Shown here piece by piece: positions 50,618 to 63,400 of a DNA stretch of 64,000 bases. The notes below the pieces were generated by a model, which had not been told where the DNA came from, searched no databases, and saw only the letters and a list, made by a program, of their open reading frames with translations. A program made the translations under genes and the position numbers. Numbering within the stretch: position 1 is the stretch's first letter; the number at the start of each line of letters is the position of its first letter. The stretch lies in the NCBI RefSeq assembly GCF_046630445.1, contig NC_092333.1, positions 706,891,001 through 706,955,000 on the forward strand, given 5' to 3'. The stretch is from Rutidosis leptorrhynchoides (lineage: Eukaryota; Streptophyta; Magnoliopsida; Asterales; Asteraceae).

Positions 50618-51301
50618 ATGGATAGACAACCCAATATTTTAAGAGACCTACCCGGAGACATGATTGATGAAATCTTGTCTAGAGTCGGTCAGAATTCTTC
50701 GGCACAACTATTTAAGGCGAGATCAGTTTGTAAGACATTCGAAGAACGTTCCAAGAATGCCTTGGTTTATAAAAGGCTTTCGTTCGAAAGATGGGGGATA
50801 TCACATTGGTAAATCCATAAGTTACGATGTGCTTACTTTGACGCATATATTGCGGGGAACCCAAATGCTATTTTACGCAATGGGTTAAGAAATTATTTTG
50901 AATCAATATATCCGAATATTGGACTTCGTGATTTAGAAAAAGCGGCTAACATGCAACATAAAGAAACATGTTATGCTTACGGATTAGTAATGTTCGCTTC
51001 TCACCAAAGTGAGAACAAGAACATCGGGCTACAACTATTAAACAAAACGTTCCCACAAGTGACGGAGTCGGTAATTGGGGTAAGAAATGAGGTTTTTAGA
51101 TTGTTACGGGACTGTTGGACATTACGTAACCCTCGTCCCTTTGATGACGTTACAACACGCTGTCTTATCAACGGCCATAACGGTTATGTTCCACAAGACC
51201 AAGGATGGGAAGTAATCCTAGTAAAACCAGAATGCATGACTTGTTTCTGGACGTATGAATTACGTGTCTTTATTGCCTTTGCTGAACGACTTGTGTACTA
51301 G
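50618..51301 (+). pseudogene. F-box-like reading frame in E4 (fossil copy)
   Basis: It opens MDRQPNILRDLPGDMIDEIL with the same F-box core as the E3 copy. The GNPNAILRNGL and ETCYAYGLVMF segments follow, then IGLQLLNKTFPQVTESVIG. It sits about 130 bp after the acidic frame and about 300 bp before gag. The corresponding interval in E2 (8216-8576) is much shorter and has no such frame. The copy is broken. Confidence 0.75.
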
Positions 51302-51488
51302 CTAGAATTATCTTCACAACCATCTTGTATCAAATTTATTGTGTGCTATATTTCATGCTATATGTTAAATAAGCGGTATTGTAAGTTTGTAAAATATTGT
51401 GTAAAAGTTTGAACGCGAAATATTATTATAATCAGTTTTTCATATAGAATTGTAGTAGTTGAATTGTATATTAGCTACTAAGTATGAA

Positions 51489-51511
51489 CTTAACGGGTAG
51501 GTACTACCCGA
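51489..51511 (+). other. Leader hairpin sharing the motif next to E4's 3' LTR
   Basis: The leader contains TTAACGGGTAGGTAC, and CGGGTAGGTACTACCCG is a perfect hairpin. The same TTAACGGGTAGGTAC occurs immediately before the 3' LTR (56256-56270). E3 has both copies too (near 44628-44645 and 39892-39907), whereas E2 lacks the leader copy. Confidence 0.7.
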
Positions 51512-51645
51512 ATTTAAACTTATAAAACGCTAATATGAAGAAAAAGCTTTTATAAATGAGTTCATATTATGCTACGAAATACTATTAACTACTCTTAATA
51601 TTCTGTATGATTAACTTGTTCCATTTAACTATTTTGAAGGAAATG

Positions 51646-54600
51646 GCACCGACTACTAGACACACCGTGAATATGAATGAAGAGGAATTCCGTACTTTTC
51701 TAGCTTCAAACATAGCCGCAGTACATGCTGCGCTACATACCAACAATAACCTTGGATCTAGCAGTACAGGAAATCGTGTAGGATGCACCTACAAAGAATT
51801 CACTGCCTGCAAACCTTTGGAATTTGATGGAACCGAAGGACCGATCGGATTGAAACGGTGGACCGAGAAGGTCGAATCGGTGTTTGCCATAAGTAAGTGT
51901 ACTGAAGAGGACAAAGTGAAGTACGCTACGCATACCTTCACAGGTTCTGCGTTAACATGGTGGAATACCTATCTAGAGCAAGTGGGACAAGACGATGCGT
52001 ACGCACTACCGTGGTCAGCATTCAAGCACTTGATGAACGAGAAGTACCGTCCCAGAACCGAGGTCAATAAGCTCAAGACAGAACTTAGAGGGTTACGAAC
52101 CCAAGGATTTGATATTACCACGTACGAAAGACGATTCACAGAATTGTGCCTATTGTGTCCGGGAGCATTCGAAGATGAGGAAGAGAAGATCGACGCGTTT
52201 GTGAAAGGATTACCGGAAAGAATCCAAGAAGATATAAGTTCACACGAGCCCGCCTCCATACAACAGGCATGTAGAATGGCTCACAAACTAGTGAACCAGA
52301 TTGAAGAAAGAATTAAAGAACAGACTGCTGAAGAGGCCAATGTAAAGCAAGTCAAAAGAAAGTGGGAGGAAAACGGTGATAAGAATCACCAATACAACAA
52401 CAACAACAATTACAACAATAATCGCAACAATTATCCCAACAATCGCAACATCAATCGCAACTACAACAAACGGCCCAACAACAACAACAACAACAACAAC
52501 AATAACAACAACAACAGCAACTACAACAATCATCCCAACAACAATAATAACCGCAACAACAACAACAACAATCAGAAGCAGCTATGCCAAAGGTGTGAAA
52601 AGTATCACTCGGGGTTCTGCACCAAATTTTGCAACAAGTGTAAAAGAAATGGTCATAGCGCGGCGAAGTGTGAGGTCTACGGACCAGGGGTTAATAGAAC
52701 GAAAGGAACAAATGGTGTCGGAACCAGTAATGGCGGAGCAAGTAGTGTCGGAGCAAGTTATGCCAATGTAGTTTGTTATAAATGTGGAAAACTGGGCCAC
52801 ATTATTAGAAATTGCCCGAACCAGGAGAACACGAATGGACAAGGCCGCGGAAGAGTTTTCAATATTAATGTGGCAGAGGCACAGGAAGACCCGGAGCTTG
52901 TTACAGGTACGTTTCTTATTGACAATAAATCTGCTTACGTTTTATTTGATTCGGGTGCGGATAGAAGCTATATGAGTAGAGATTTTTGTGCTAAATTAAG
53001 TTGTCCATTGACGCCTTTGGATAGTAAATTTTTACTCGAATTTGCAAATGGTAAATTAATTTCAGCAGATAATATATGTCAGAATCGAGAAATTAAACTG
53101 GTTAGCGAAACATTTAAGATTGATTTGATACCAGTAGAGTTAGGGAGTTTTGATGTGATAATCGGTATGGACTGGTTGAAAGAAGTGAAAGCAGAGATCT
53201 TTTGTTACAAAAATACAATTCGCATTGTACGAGAAAAAGGAAAACCCTTAATGGTGTACGGAAAAAAGGGCAACACGAAGCTACATCTTATTAGTAATTT
53301 GAAGGCACAAAAACTAATAAGAAAAGGTTGCTATGCTGTTCTAGCACACGTCGAGAAAGTACAAACTGAAGAAAAGAGCATCAATGATGTTCCCATTGCA
53401 AAAGAATTTCCCGATGTATTTCCGAAAGAATTACTGGGATTACCCCCACATAGATCCGTTGAATTTCAAATAGATCTTGTACCAGGAGCTGCACCAATAG
53501 CTCGTGCTCCTTACAGACTCGCACCCAGCGAGATGAAAGAACTGCAAAGCCAATTACAAGAACTTTTAGAGCGTGGTTTCATTCGACCAAGCACATCACC
53601 GTGGGGAGCTCCTGTTTTGTTTGTCAAGAAGAAAGATGGTACATTCAGGTTGTGTATCGACTACCGAGAGTTGAACAAACTTACCATCAAGAACCGCTAC
53701 CCACTACCGAGAATCGACGACTTATTTGATCAACTACAAGGCTCGTCTGTTTATTCAAAGATTGACTTACGTTCCGGGTATCATCAAATGCGGGTGAAAG
53801 AAGATGATATTCCAAAGACTGCTTTCAGAACACGTTACGGTCATTACGAGTTTATGGTCATGCCGTTTGGTTTAACTAATGCACCAGCTGTGTTCATGGA
53901 CCTTATGAACCGAGTGTGTGGACCATACCTTGACAAGTTTGTCATTGTTTTCATTGATGACATACTTATTTACTCAAAGAATGACCAAGAACACGGTGAA
54001 CATTTGAGAAAGGTGTTAGAAGTATTGAGGAAGGAAGAATTGTACGCTAAGTTTTCAAAGTGTGCATTTTAGTTGGAAGAAGTTCAATTCCTCGGTCACA
54101 TAGTGAACAAAGAAGGTATTAAGGTGGATCCGGCAAAGATAGAAACTGTTGAAAAGTGGAAAACCCCGAAAACTCCGAAACACATACGCCAGTTTTTAGG
54201 ACTAGCTGGTTACTACAGAAGGTTCATCCAAGACTTTTCCAGAATAGCAAAACCCTTGACTGCATTAACGCATAAAGGGAAGAAATTTGAATGGAATGAT
54301 GAATAAGAGAAAGCGTTTCAGTTATTGAAGAAAAAGCTAACTACGGCACCTATATTGTCATTGCCTGAAGGGAATGATGATTTTTTGATTTATTGTGACG
54401 CATCAAAGCAAGGTCTCGGTTGTGTATTAATACAACGAACGAAGGTGATTGCTTATGCGTCTAGACAATTGAAGATTCACGAACAAAATTATACGATGCA
54501 TGATTTAGAATTAGGCGCGATTGTTTTTGCATTAAAGACTTGGAGGCACTACTTATATGGGGTCAAAAGTATTATATATACCGACCACAAAAGTCTTCAA

Positions 54601-56235
54601 CACATATTTAATCAGAAACAACTGAATATGAGGCAGCGTAGGTGTATTGAATTATTGAATGATTACGACTTTGAGATTCGTTACCACCCGGGAAAGGCAA
54701 ATGTGGTAGCCGATGCCTTGAGCAGGAAGGACAGAGAACCTATTCGAGTAAAATCTATGAATATAATGATTCATAATAACCTTACTACTCAAATAAAAGA
54801 GGCGCAACAAGGAGTTTTAAAAGAGGGAAATTTAAAGGATGAAATACCCAAAGGATCGGAGAAGCATCTTAATATTCGGGAAGACGGAACCCGGTATAGG
54901 GCTGAAAGGATTTGGGTACCAAAATTTGGAGATATGAGAGAAATGGTACTTAGAGAAGCTCATAAAACCAGATACTCAATACAACCTGGAACGGGGAAGA
55001 TGTACAAGGATCTCAAGAAATATTTTTGGTGGCCGGGTATGAAAGCCGATGTTGCTAAATACGTAGGAGAATGTTTGACGTGTTCTAAGGTCAAAGCTGA
55101 GCATCAGAAACCATCAGGTCTACTTCAACAACCCGAAATCCCGGAATGGAAATGGGAAAACATTACCATGGATTTCATCACTAAATTGCCAAGGACTGCA
55201 AGTGGTTTTGATACTATTTGGGTAATAGTTGATCGTCTCACCAAATCAGCACATTTCCTGCCAATAAGAGAAGATGACAAGATGGAGAAGTTAGCACGAC
55301 TGTATTTGAAGGAAGTCGTCTCCAGACATGGAATACCAATCTCTATTATCTCTGATAGGGATGGCAGATTTATTTCAAGATTCTGGCAGACATTACAGCA
55401 AGCATTAGGAACTCGTCTAGACATGAGTACTACCTATCATCCACAAACTGATGGGCAGAGTGAAAGGACGATACAAACGCTTGAAGACATGCTACGAGCA
55501 TGTGTTATTGATTTCGAAAACAGTTGGGATCGACATCTACCATTAGCAGAATTTTCCTACAACAACAGCTACCATTCAAGCATTGAGATGGCGCCGTTTG
55601 AAGCACTTTATGGTAGAAAGTGCAGGTCTCCGATTTGTTGGAGTGAAGTGGGGGATAGACAGATTACGGGTCCGGAGATTATACAAGAAACTACCGAGAA
55701 GATCATCCAAATTCAACAACGGTTGAAAACCGCCCAAAGTCGACAAAAGAGCTACGCTGACATTAAAAGAAAAGATATAGAATTTGAAATTGGAGAGATG
55801 GTCATGCTTAAAGTTGCACCTTGGAAAGGCGTTGTTCGATTTGGTAAACGAGGGAAATTAAATCCAAGGTATATTGGACCATTCAAGATTATTGATCGTG
55901 TCGGACCAGTAGCTTACCGACTTGAGTTACCACAACAACTCGCGGCTGTACATAACACTTTCCACGTCTCGAATTTGAAGAAATGTTTTGCTAAAGAAGA
56001 TCTCACTATTCCGTTAGATGAAATCCAAATCAACGAAAAACTTCAATTCATCGAAGAACCCGTCGAAATAATGGATCGTGAGGTTAAAAGACTTAAGCAA
56101 AACAAGATACCAATTGTTAAGGTTCGATGGAATGCTCGTAGAAGACCCGAGTTCACCTGGGAGCGTGAAGATCAGATGAAGAAGAAATACCCGCATCTAT
56201 TTCCAGAAGATTCGTCAACACCTTCAGCAGCTTAA
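51646..56235 (+). pseudogene. E4 gag-pol region (fossil, nearly whole)
   Basis: Gag starts [16 protein letters not shown] at about 51643. The gag core extends to about 52350 and is followed by an Asn-rich linker (52385-52580). Knuckles lie at about 52620-52815 ([28 protein letters not shown]). Protease is at about 52930-53200 ([18 protein letters not shown]) and RT at about 53490-54070 ([25 protein letters not shown]). RNase H lies at about 54360-54740 and integrase at about 54950-55720 ([21 protein letters not shown]). A GPF segment is near 55850-55930 and a chromodomain-like tail ([19 protein letters not shown]) near 56110-56180. Gag and pol lie in one frame, as is common in chromoviruses. 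About two interruptions. Confidence 0.94.
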
Positions 56236-59200
56236 AATTTCGGGACGAAATTTATTTAACGGGTAGGTACTGTAGTGACCAGAACTTTTCCATGTTTATA
56301 TATATTAATTGAGATTGATATTTACATGATTAAATGTTTCCAACATGTTAAGCAATCAAACTTGTTAAGACTTGATTAATTGAAATATGTTTCATATAGA
56401 CAATTGACCACCCAAGTTGACCGGTGATTCACGAACGTTAAAACTTGTAAAAACTATATGATGACATATATATGGATATATATATAGTTAACATGATACT
56501 ATGATAAGTAAACATATCATTAAGTATATTAACAATGAACTACATATGTAAAAACAAGACTACTAACTTAATGATTTTTAAACGAGACATATATGTAACG
56601 ATTATCGTTGGAAAAAGACATTTAATGTATATATATCATATTAAGAGATATTCATACATGATAATATCATGATAATATAATAATTTAAAATCTCATTTGA
56701 TATTATAAACATTGGGTTAACAACATTTAACAAGATCGTTAACCTAAAGGTTTCAAAACAACACTTACATGTAACGACTAACGATGACTTAACGACTCAG
56801 TTAAAATGTATATACATGTAGTGTTTTAATATGTATTTATACACTTTTTAAAGACTTCAATACACTTATCAAAATACTTCTACTTAACAAAAATGCTTAC
56901 AATTACATCCTCGTTCAGTTTCATCAACAATTCTACTCGTATGCACCTGTATTCGTACTCGTACAATACACAGCTTTTAGATGTATGTACTATTGGTATA
57001 TACACTCCAATGATCAGCTCTTAGTAGCCCATGTGAGTCACCTAACACATGTGGGAACCATCATTTGGCAACTAGCATGAAATATCTCATAAAATTACAA
57101 AAATATGAGTAATCATTCATGACTTATTTACATGAAAACAAAATTACATATCCTTTATATCTAATCCATACACCAACGACTAAAAACACCTACAAATACT
57201 TTCATTATTCAATTTTCTTCATCTAATTGATCTCTCTCAAGTTCTATCTTCAAGTTCTAAGTGTTCTTCATATATTCTACAAGTTCTAGTTACATAAAAT
57301 CAAGAATACTTTCAAGTTTGCTAGCTCACTTCCAATCTTGTAAGGTGATCATCCAACCTCAAGAAATCTTTGTTTCTTACAGTAGGTTATCATTCTAATA
57401 CAAGGTAATAATCATATTCAAACTTTGGTTCAATTTCTATAACTATAACAATCTTATTTCAAGTGATGATCTTACTTGAACTTGTTTTCGTGTCATGATT
57501 CTGCTTCAAGAACTTCGAGCCATCCAAGGATCCGTTGAAGCTAGATCTATTTTTCTCTTTTCCAGTAGGTTTATCCAAGGAACTTAAGGTAGTAATGATG
57601 TTCATAACATCATTCGATTCATACATATAAAGCTATCTTATTCGAAGGTTTAAACTTGTAATCACTAGAACATAGTTTAGTTAATTCTAAACTTGTTCGC
57701 AAACAAAATTTAATCCTTCTAACTTGACTTTTAAAATTAACTAAACACATGTTCTATATCTATATGATATGCTAACTTAATGATTTAAAACCTGAAAACA
57801 CGAAAAACACCGTAAAACCGGATTTACGCCGTCGTAGTAACACCGCGGGCTGTTTTGGGTTAGTTAATTAAAAACTATGATAAACTTTGATTTAAAAGTT
57901 GTTATTCTGAGAAAATGATTGTTATTATGAACATGAAACTATATCCAAAAATTATGGTTAAACTCAAAGTGGAATTATGTTTTCTAAAATGGTCATCTAG
58001 ACGTCGTTCTTTCGACTGAAATGACTACCTTTACAAAAACGACTTGTAACTTATTTTTCCGACTATAAACCTATACTTTTTCTGTTTAGATTCATAAAAT
58101 AGAGTTCAATATGAAACCATAGCAATTTGATTCACTCAAAACGGATTTAAAATGAAGAAGTTATGGGTAAAACAAGATTGGATAATTTTTCTCATTTTAG
58201 CTACGTGAAAATTGGTAACAAATCTATTCCAACCATAACTTAATCAACTTGTATTGTATATTATGTAATCTTGAGATGCTATAGACACGTATACAATGTT
58301 TCGACCTATCATGTCGACACATCTATATATATTTCGGAACAACCATAGACACTCTATATGTGAATGTTGGAGTTAGCTATACAGGGTTGAAGTTGATTCC
58401 AAAATATATATAGTTTGAGTTGTGATCAATACTGAGATACGTATACACTGGGTCGTGGATTGATTCAAGATAATATTTATCGATTTATTTCTGTACATCT
58501 AACTCTGGACAACTAGTTGTAGGTTACTAACGAGGACAGCTGACTTAATAAACTTAAAACATCAAAATGTATTAAAAGTGTTGTAAATATATTTTGAACA
58601 TACTTTGATATATATGTATATATTGTTATAGGTTCGTGAATCAACCAGTGGCCAAGTCTTACTTCCCGACGAAGTAAAAATCTGTGAAAGTGAGTTATAG
58701 TCCCACTTTTAAAATCTAATATTTTTAGGATGAGAATACATGCAGGTTTTATAAATGATTTACAAAATAGACACAAGTACGTGAAAATACATTCTATGGT
58801 TGAATTATCGAAATCGAATATGCCCCTTTTTATTAAGTCTGGTAATCTAAGAATTAGGGAACAGACACCCTAATTGACGCGAATCCTAAAGATAGATCTA
58901 TTGGGCCTAACAAACCCCATCCAAAGTACCGGATGCTTTAGTACTTCGAAATTTATATCATATCCGAAGGGTGTCCCGGAATGATGGGGATATTCTTATA
59001 TATGCATCTTGTTAATGTCGGTTACCAGGTGTTCACCATATGAATGATTTTTATCTCTATGTATGGGATGTGTATTGAAATATGAAATCTCGTGGTCTAT
59101 TATTATGATTTGATATATATAGGTTAAACCTATAACTCACCAACATTTTTGTTGACGTTTTAAGCATGTTTATTCTCAGGTGATTATTAAGAGCTTCCGC

Positions 59201-59484
59201 TATTGTATACTTAAATAAGGACGAGATTTGGAGTCCATGCTTGTATGATATTATGTAAAAACTGCATTCAAGAAACTTATTTTGTTGTAACATATTTGTA
59301 TTGTAAACCATTATGTATTGGTCGTGTGTAAACAGGATATTTTAGATTATCATTATTTGATAATCTACGTAAAGCTTTTTAAACCTTTATTGATGAAATA
59401 AAGGTTATGGTTTGTTTTAAAATGAATGCAGTCTTTGAAAAACGTCTCATATAGAGGTCAAAACCTCGCAACGAAATCAATTAA

Positions 59485-60359
59485 TGTAACACCCCAGCTT
59501 AACATGACCACAATATTGTCCGCTTTGCCCGCAATCGGCAATATCACTACCAGACTACTAACCCGTAGTCGGCATCCAGGGTGGCCACAACAAGTCACAT
59601 AATAAAGCACAATATATCATATACTAATTATTCAGGTGAGTAAGACAAGGTAACAGTAGCATAACCCGCTACTAAATACTTATAAACATTAGGATAGTTC
59701 CACTCACTGTCTCCCTCGCATAGTATCCAGATGCAGGGGGTGCATCATTCAACTATACTACGCGAATAGTAATTTCTGAACCAGAAAGACTCATTTCTGC
59801 CTCTTGCACAACTTACAAATTTGGCATAACTACAAAACCATAGCTGCCCCACATGTAAGCCAGTTGCCGCTACAAAATCATACTACGGGCTGATGGTGAT
59901 GTTACTTATGGTATCAGAGCTGGGGCTCGCATCGATGTGCACTGCGGGGACGCAGTGTCCCGAAGGGGGGGAGAGTTGTAACAGACTCGTCCCACATCGG
60001 TGGAAGAGGAAAACAAAGCACTCCTTATAAGGGTGTGGATACCTCTTCTGGTAAGACGCGTTTAAAGCCGTGCGGGTAGGTGCGATCCGGGGCAAGTTGG
60101 CCTGTCGGTGATCGGCCTGTGGCCCAGAGCGGACAGTATCATACCAGTTGTGCTGCGCACTCTGTGATGACAACGCGTTTTGGGATCACAGGCTGAGTAG
60201 AAGTGCGAGTACGTTGTGGTTAAGCGTGCTCGGGCGAGAGCACTACCAGGATGGGTGACCTCCTGGGAAAGTGCTTCTCGTGTGTGGTCGCCAAGAAAAA
60301 GCCGTGCGCTTGCGGGCAAAGCGGACAATATTGTGGTCATGTTAAGCTGGGGTGTTACA
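59485..60359 (+). mobile_element. TRIM-like (Cassandra-type) chimeric element, 875 bp, TSD ATTAA
   Basis: The insert is absent from the matching place in E4's 5' LTR and is flanked by ATTAA on both sides (59480-59484, 60360-60364). It opens TGTAACACCCCAGC and closes with the exact reverse complement; the terminal inverted identity runs 50 bp. Inside are a TGGTATCAGAGC primer binding site (59909-59920), a purine tract AAGGGGGGGAGAG (about 59963-59975), and then TGTAACAGAC opening a 383-bp LTR-like segment (59977-60359) that contains 5S-rRNA-like sequence. The left half (59485-59905) is not a direct copy of that LTR, which is unusual. No coding capacity. Confidence 0.8.
60136..60283 (+). other. 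5S-rRNA-derived segment of the TRIM
   Basis: ATCATACCAG near 60139 recalls the 5' part of plant 5S rRNA. GGTTAAGCGTGCTCGGGCGA (from 60218) and GGATGGGTGACCTCCTGGGA (from 60249) match its box A and box C regions closely. The middle is diverged and longer than in a true 5S gene, so this is a retroelement-borne derivative, as in Cassandra elements, not an rRNA gene. Confidence 0.85.
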
Positions 60360-60402
60360 ATTAATATGGAACGTTTTTAATCAATAAGAACGGGACATTT
60401 CA

Positions 60403-60480
60403 TAATGCATCCTAACAAACTCGATAAGACACACTAATGCAAATTTTCTGGTTCTCTAAAACCAACGCTCCGATACCAAC
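60403..60480 (-). other. E3 leader piece and primer binding site
   Basis: These 78 bp are the first bases of E3's internal region, cut off from the rest by E4. On the minus strand they start GTTGGTATCGGAGCGTTGG next to the LTR. They continue colinearly with the segment that ends at 46406. Confidence 0.9.
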
Positions 60481-63400
60481 TGAAATGTCCCGTTCTTATT
60501 GATTAAAAACGTTCCATATTAATTGATTTCGTTGCGAGGTTTTGACCTCTATATGAGACGTTTTTTAAAGACTGCATTCATTTTTAAAACAAACCATAAC
60601 CTTTATTTCATAAATAAAGGTTTAAAAAGCTTTACGTAGATTATCAAATAATGATAATCTAAAATATCCTGTTTACACACGACCATTACATAATGGTTTA
60701 CAATACAAATATGTTACATCGAAATCAGTTTCTTGAATGCAGTTTTTACACAATATCATACAAACATGGACTCCAAATCTTGTCCTTATTTTAGTATGCA
60801 ACAGCGGAAGCTCTTAGTATTCACCTGAGAATAAACATGCTTTAAACGTCAACAAAAATGTTGGTGAGTTATAGGTTTAACCTATATATATCAAATCGTA
60901 ACAATAGACCACAAGATTTCATATTTCAATACACATCCCATACATAGAGATAAAAATCATTCATATGGTGAACACCTGGTAACCGACATTAACAAGATGC
61001 ATATATATATAAGAATATCCCCATCATTCCGGGACACCCTTCGGATATGATATCAATTTCGAAGTACTAAAGCATCCGGTACTTTGGATAGGGTTTGTTA
61101 GGCCCAATAGATCTACCTTTAGGATTCGCGTCAATTAGGGTGTCTGTTCCCTAATTCTTAGATTACCAGACTTAATAAAAAGGGGCATATTCGATTTCGA
61201 TAATTCAACCATAGAATGCAGTTTCACGTACTTGTGTCTATTTTGTAAATCATTTATAAAACCTGCATGTATTCTCATCCCAAAAATATTAGATTTTAAA
61301 AGTGGGACTATAACTCACTTTCACAGATTTTTACTTCGTCGGGAAGTAAGACTTGGCCACTGGTTGATTCACGAACCTATAACAATATATACATATATAT
61401 CAAAGTATGTTCAAAATATATTTACAACACTTTTAATATATTTTGATGTTTTAAGTTTATTAAGTCAGCTGTCCTCGTTAGTAACCTAAAACTAGTTGTC
61501 CACAGTTAGATGTACAGAAATAAATCGATAAATATTATCTTGAATCAATCCACGACCCAGTGTATACGTATCTCAGTATTGATCACAACTCAAACTATAT
61601 ATATTTTGGAATCAACCTCAACCCTGTATAGCTAACTCCAACATTCACATATAGAGTGTCTATGGTTGTTCCGAAATATATATACATGTGTCGACATGAT
61701 AGGTCGAAACATTGTATACGTGTCTATGGTATCTCAATATTACATAATATACAATACAAGTTGATTAAGTTATGGTTGGAATAGATTTGTTACCAATTTT
61801 AACGTAGCTAAAATGAGAAAAATTATCCAATCTTGTTTTACCCATAACTTCTTCATTTTAAATCCGTTTTGAGTGAATCAAATTGCTATGGTTTCATATT
61901 GAACTCTATTTTATGAATCTAAACAGAAAAAGTATAGGTTTATATTCGGAAAAATAAGTTACAAGTCGTTTTTGTAAAGGTAGTCATTTCAGTCGAAAGA
62001 ACGACGTCTAGATGACCATTTTAGAAAACATACTTCCACTTTGAGTTTAACCATAATTTTTGGATATAGTTTCATGTTCATAATAAAAATCATTTTCTCA
62101 GAATAACAACTTTTAAATCAAAGTTTATCATAGTTTTTAATTAACTAACCCAAAACAGCCCGCGGTGTTACTACGACGGTGTAAATCCGGTTTTACGGTG
62201 TTTTTCGTGTTTCCAGGTTTTAAATCATTAAGTTAGCATATCATATAGATATAGAACATGTGTGTAGTTAATTTTAAAAGTCAAGTTAGAAGGATTAACT
62301 TTTGTTTGCGAACAAGTTTAGAATTAACTAAACTATGTTCTAGTGATTACGAGTTTAAACTTTCGAATAAGATACTTTTATATATATGAATCGAATGATG
62401 TTATGAACATCATTACTACCTCAAGTTTAGTAGGTAAACCTACTGGAAGTGACAAGAAATGATCTAGCTTCAAAGGATCTTGGATGGCTTGAAAGTTCTT
62501 GAAGTAGGATCATGACACAAAAACAAGTTCAAGTAAGATTTTTACTCGAATTAAGATAGTTTATAGTTATAGAAATTGAATCAAAGTTTGAATATGAATA
62601 TTACCTTGAATAAGAAAGATAACCTACTATATATAACAAAGGTTTCTTGATCTTAGATGATTACTTGGAATGGATTAGAAAGCTTGGAAGTAAATTAGTA
62701 AACTTGAAGGGATTTTTGAAGTGTTCTTGAAGTGTTATTCCTATGATGATTATAGCTTGATTCTTGAAGTGATTTTTGATGAAGATGATGATTAACTACT
62801 GGAAAAATACGTTCATAATAGTGTGTGTGTGTGTTGAGAGAGAATTAGAAAGAGAATTGGAAGTGAAATGGAGTGAATGATGAGTGGTAATTGGTGAGTG
62901 GTGAGTGGGGTTAAAAGGAGTTCTAGTTAGTTGACTAGCTCATGGTAGAAGTTAAAATTGATTAGTCATATATGACATAATCATGAGTGGAATCCCATGC
63001 TAGTTCCTATTGGTATATACTCATAGTAAGTACGTTTTGAAGCTGTGTATAATACGGGTAAGAATACGACTAGAATTCTTGATGAAAGAAAAGAATGGAA
63101 AAGTAACTGTAACCATTTTCGTTAAGTATGAGTGTTTTGATATATGTCTTGAAGTCTTCCAAAAGTATTTTAATACATCTAAATACACTACATGTATATA
63201 CATTTTAACTGAGTCGTTAAGTCATCGTTAGTCGTTACATGTAAGTGTTGTTTTGAAACCTTTAAGTTAACGATCTCAATTAATGTTGTTAACCCATTGT
63301 TTATTATATCTAATGAGATGTTAAATTATTATATTATCATGATATTATGATATATTAATATATCTTAATATGATATATATACATTTAAATGTCGTTACAA

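Larger units (their letters stand above)
46407..60402 (+). mobile_element. E4: sister chromovirus nested in E3
   Basis: LTRs are 46407-49656 and 56271-60402 (the latter carrying the TRIM insert). The element is flanked by an exact target duplication TAATG (46402-46406 and 60403-60407), and the flanks are E3 leader sequence on both sides. Order: LTR, primer binding site, acidic frame, F-box-like frame, gag, knuckles, protease, RT, RNase H, integrase, chromodomain-like tail, LTR. The LTRs differ at about 40 positions in 3250 by eye (about 1.3 percent), roughly half a million years at 1.3e-8 per site per year. Structure is complete; gag-pol has only about two interruptions, and the accessory frames a few more. 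Confidence 0.94.
56271..60402 (+). repeat. E4 3' LTR carrying the TRIM insert
   Basis: It opens TGTAGTGACCAGAAC and closes GGGACATTTCA. Without the 880-bp insert (element plus one target copy) it is about 3252 bp, matching the 5' LTR. It follows the conserved inverted motif AAATTTCGGGACGAAATTT. Confidence 0.94.

Noticed and set aside
50618-51301. Independent host F-box gene that elements happened to flank
   Set aside because: The same frame occupies the same slot and strand in E3 and E4, with continuous element sequence on both sides and separate target duplications outside.
59909-59920. tRNA fragment (TGGTATCAGAGC)
   Set aside because: It is a retroelement primer binding site; no tRNA cloverleaf surrounds it, and the same holds at 3734-3745.
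60136-60283. Functional 5S rRNA gene
   Set aside because: The middle is diverged and too long, and it lies between retroelement ends with a target duplication.
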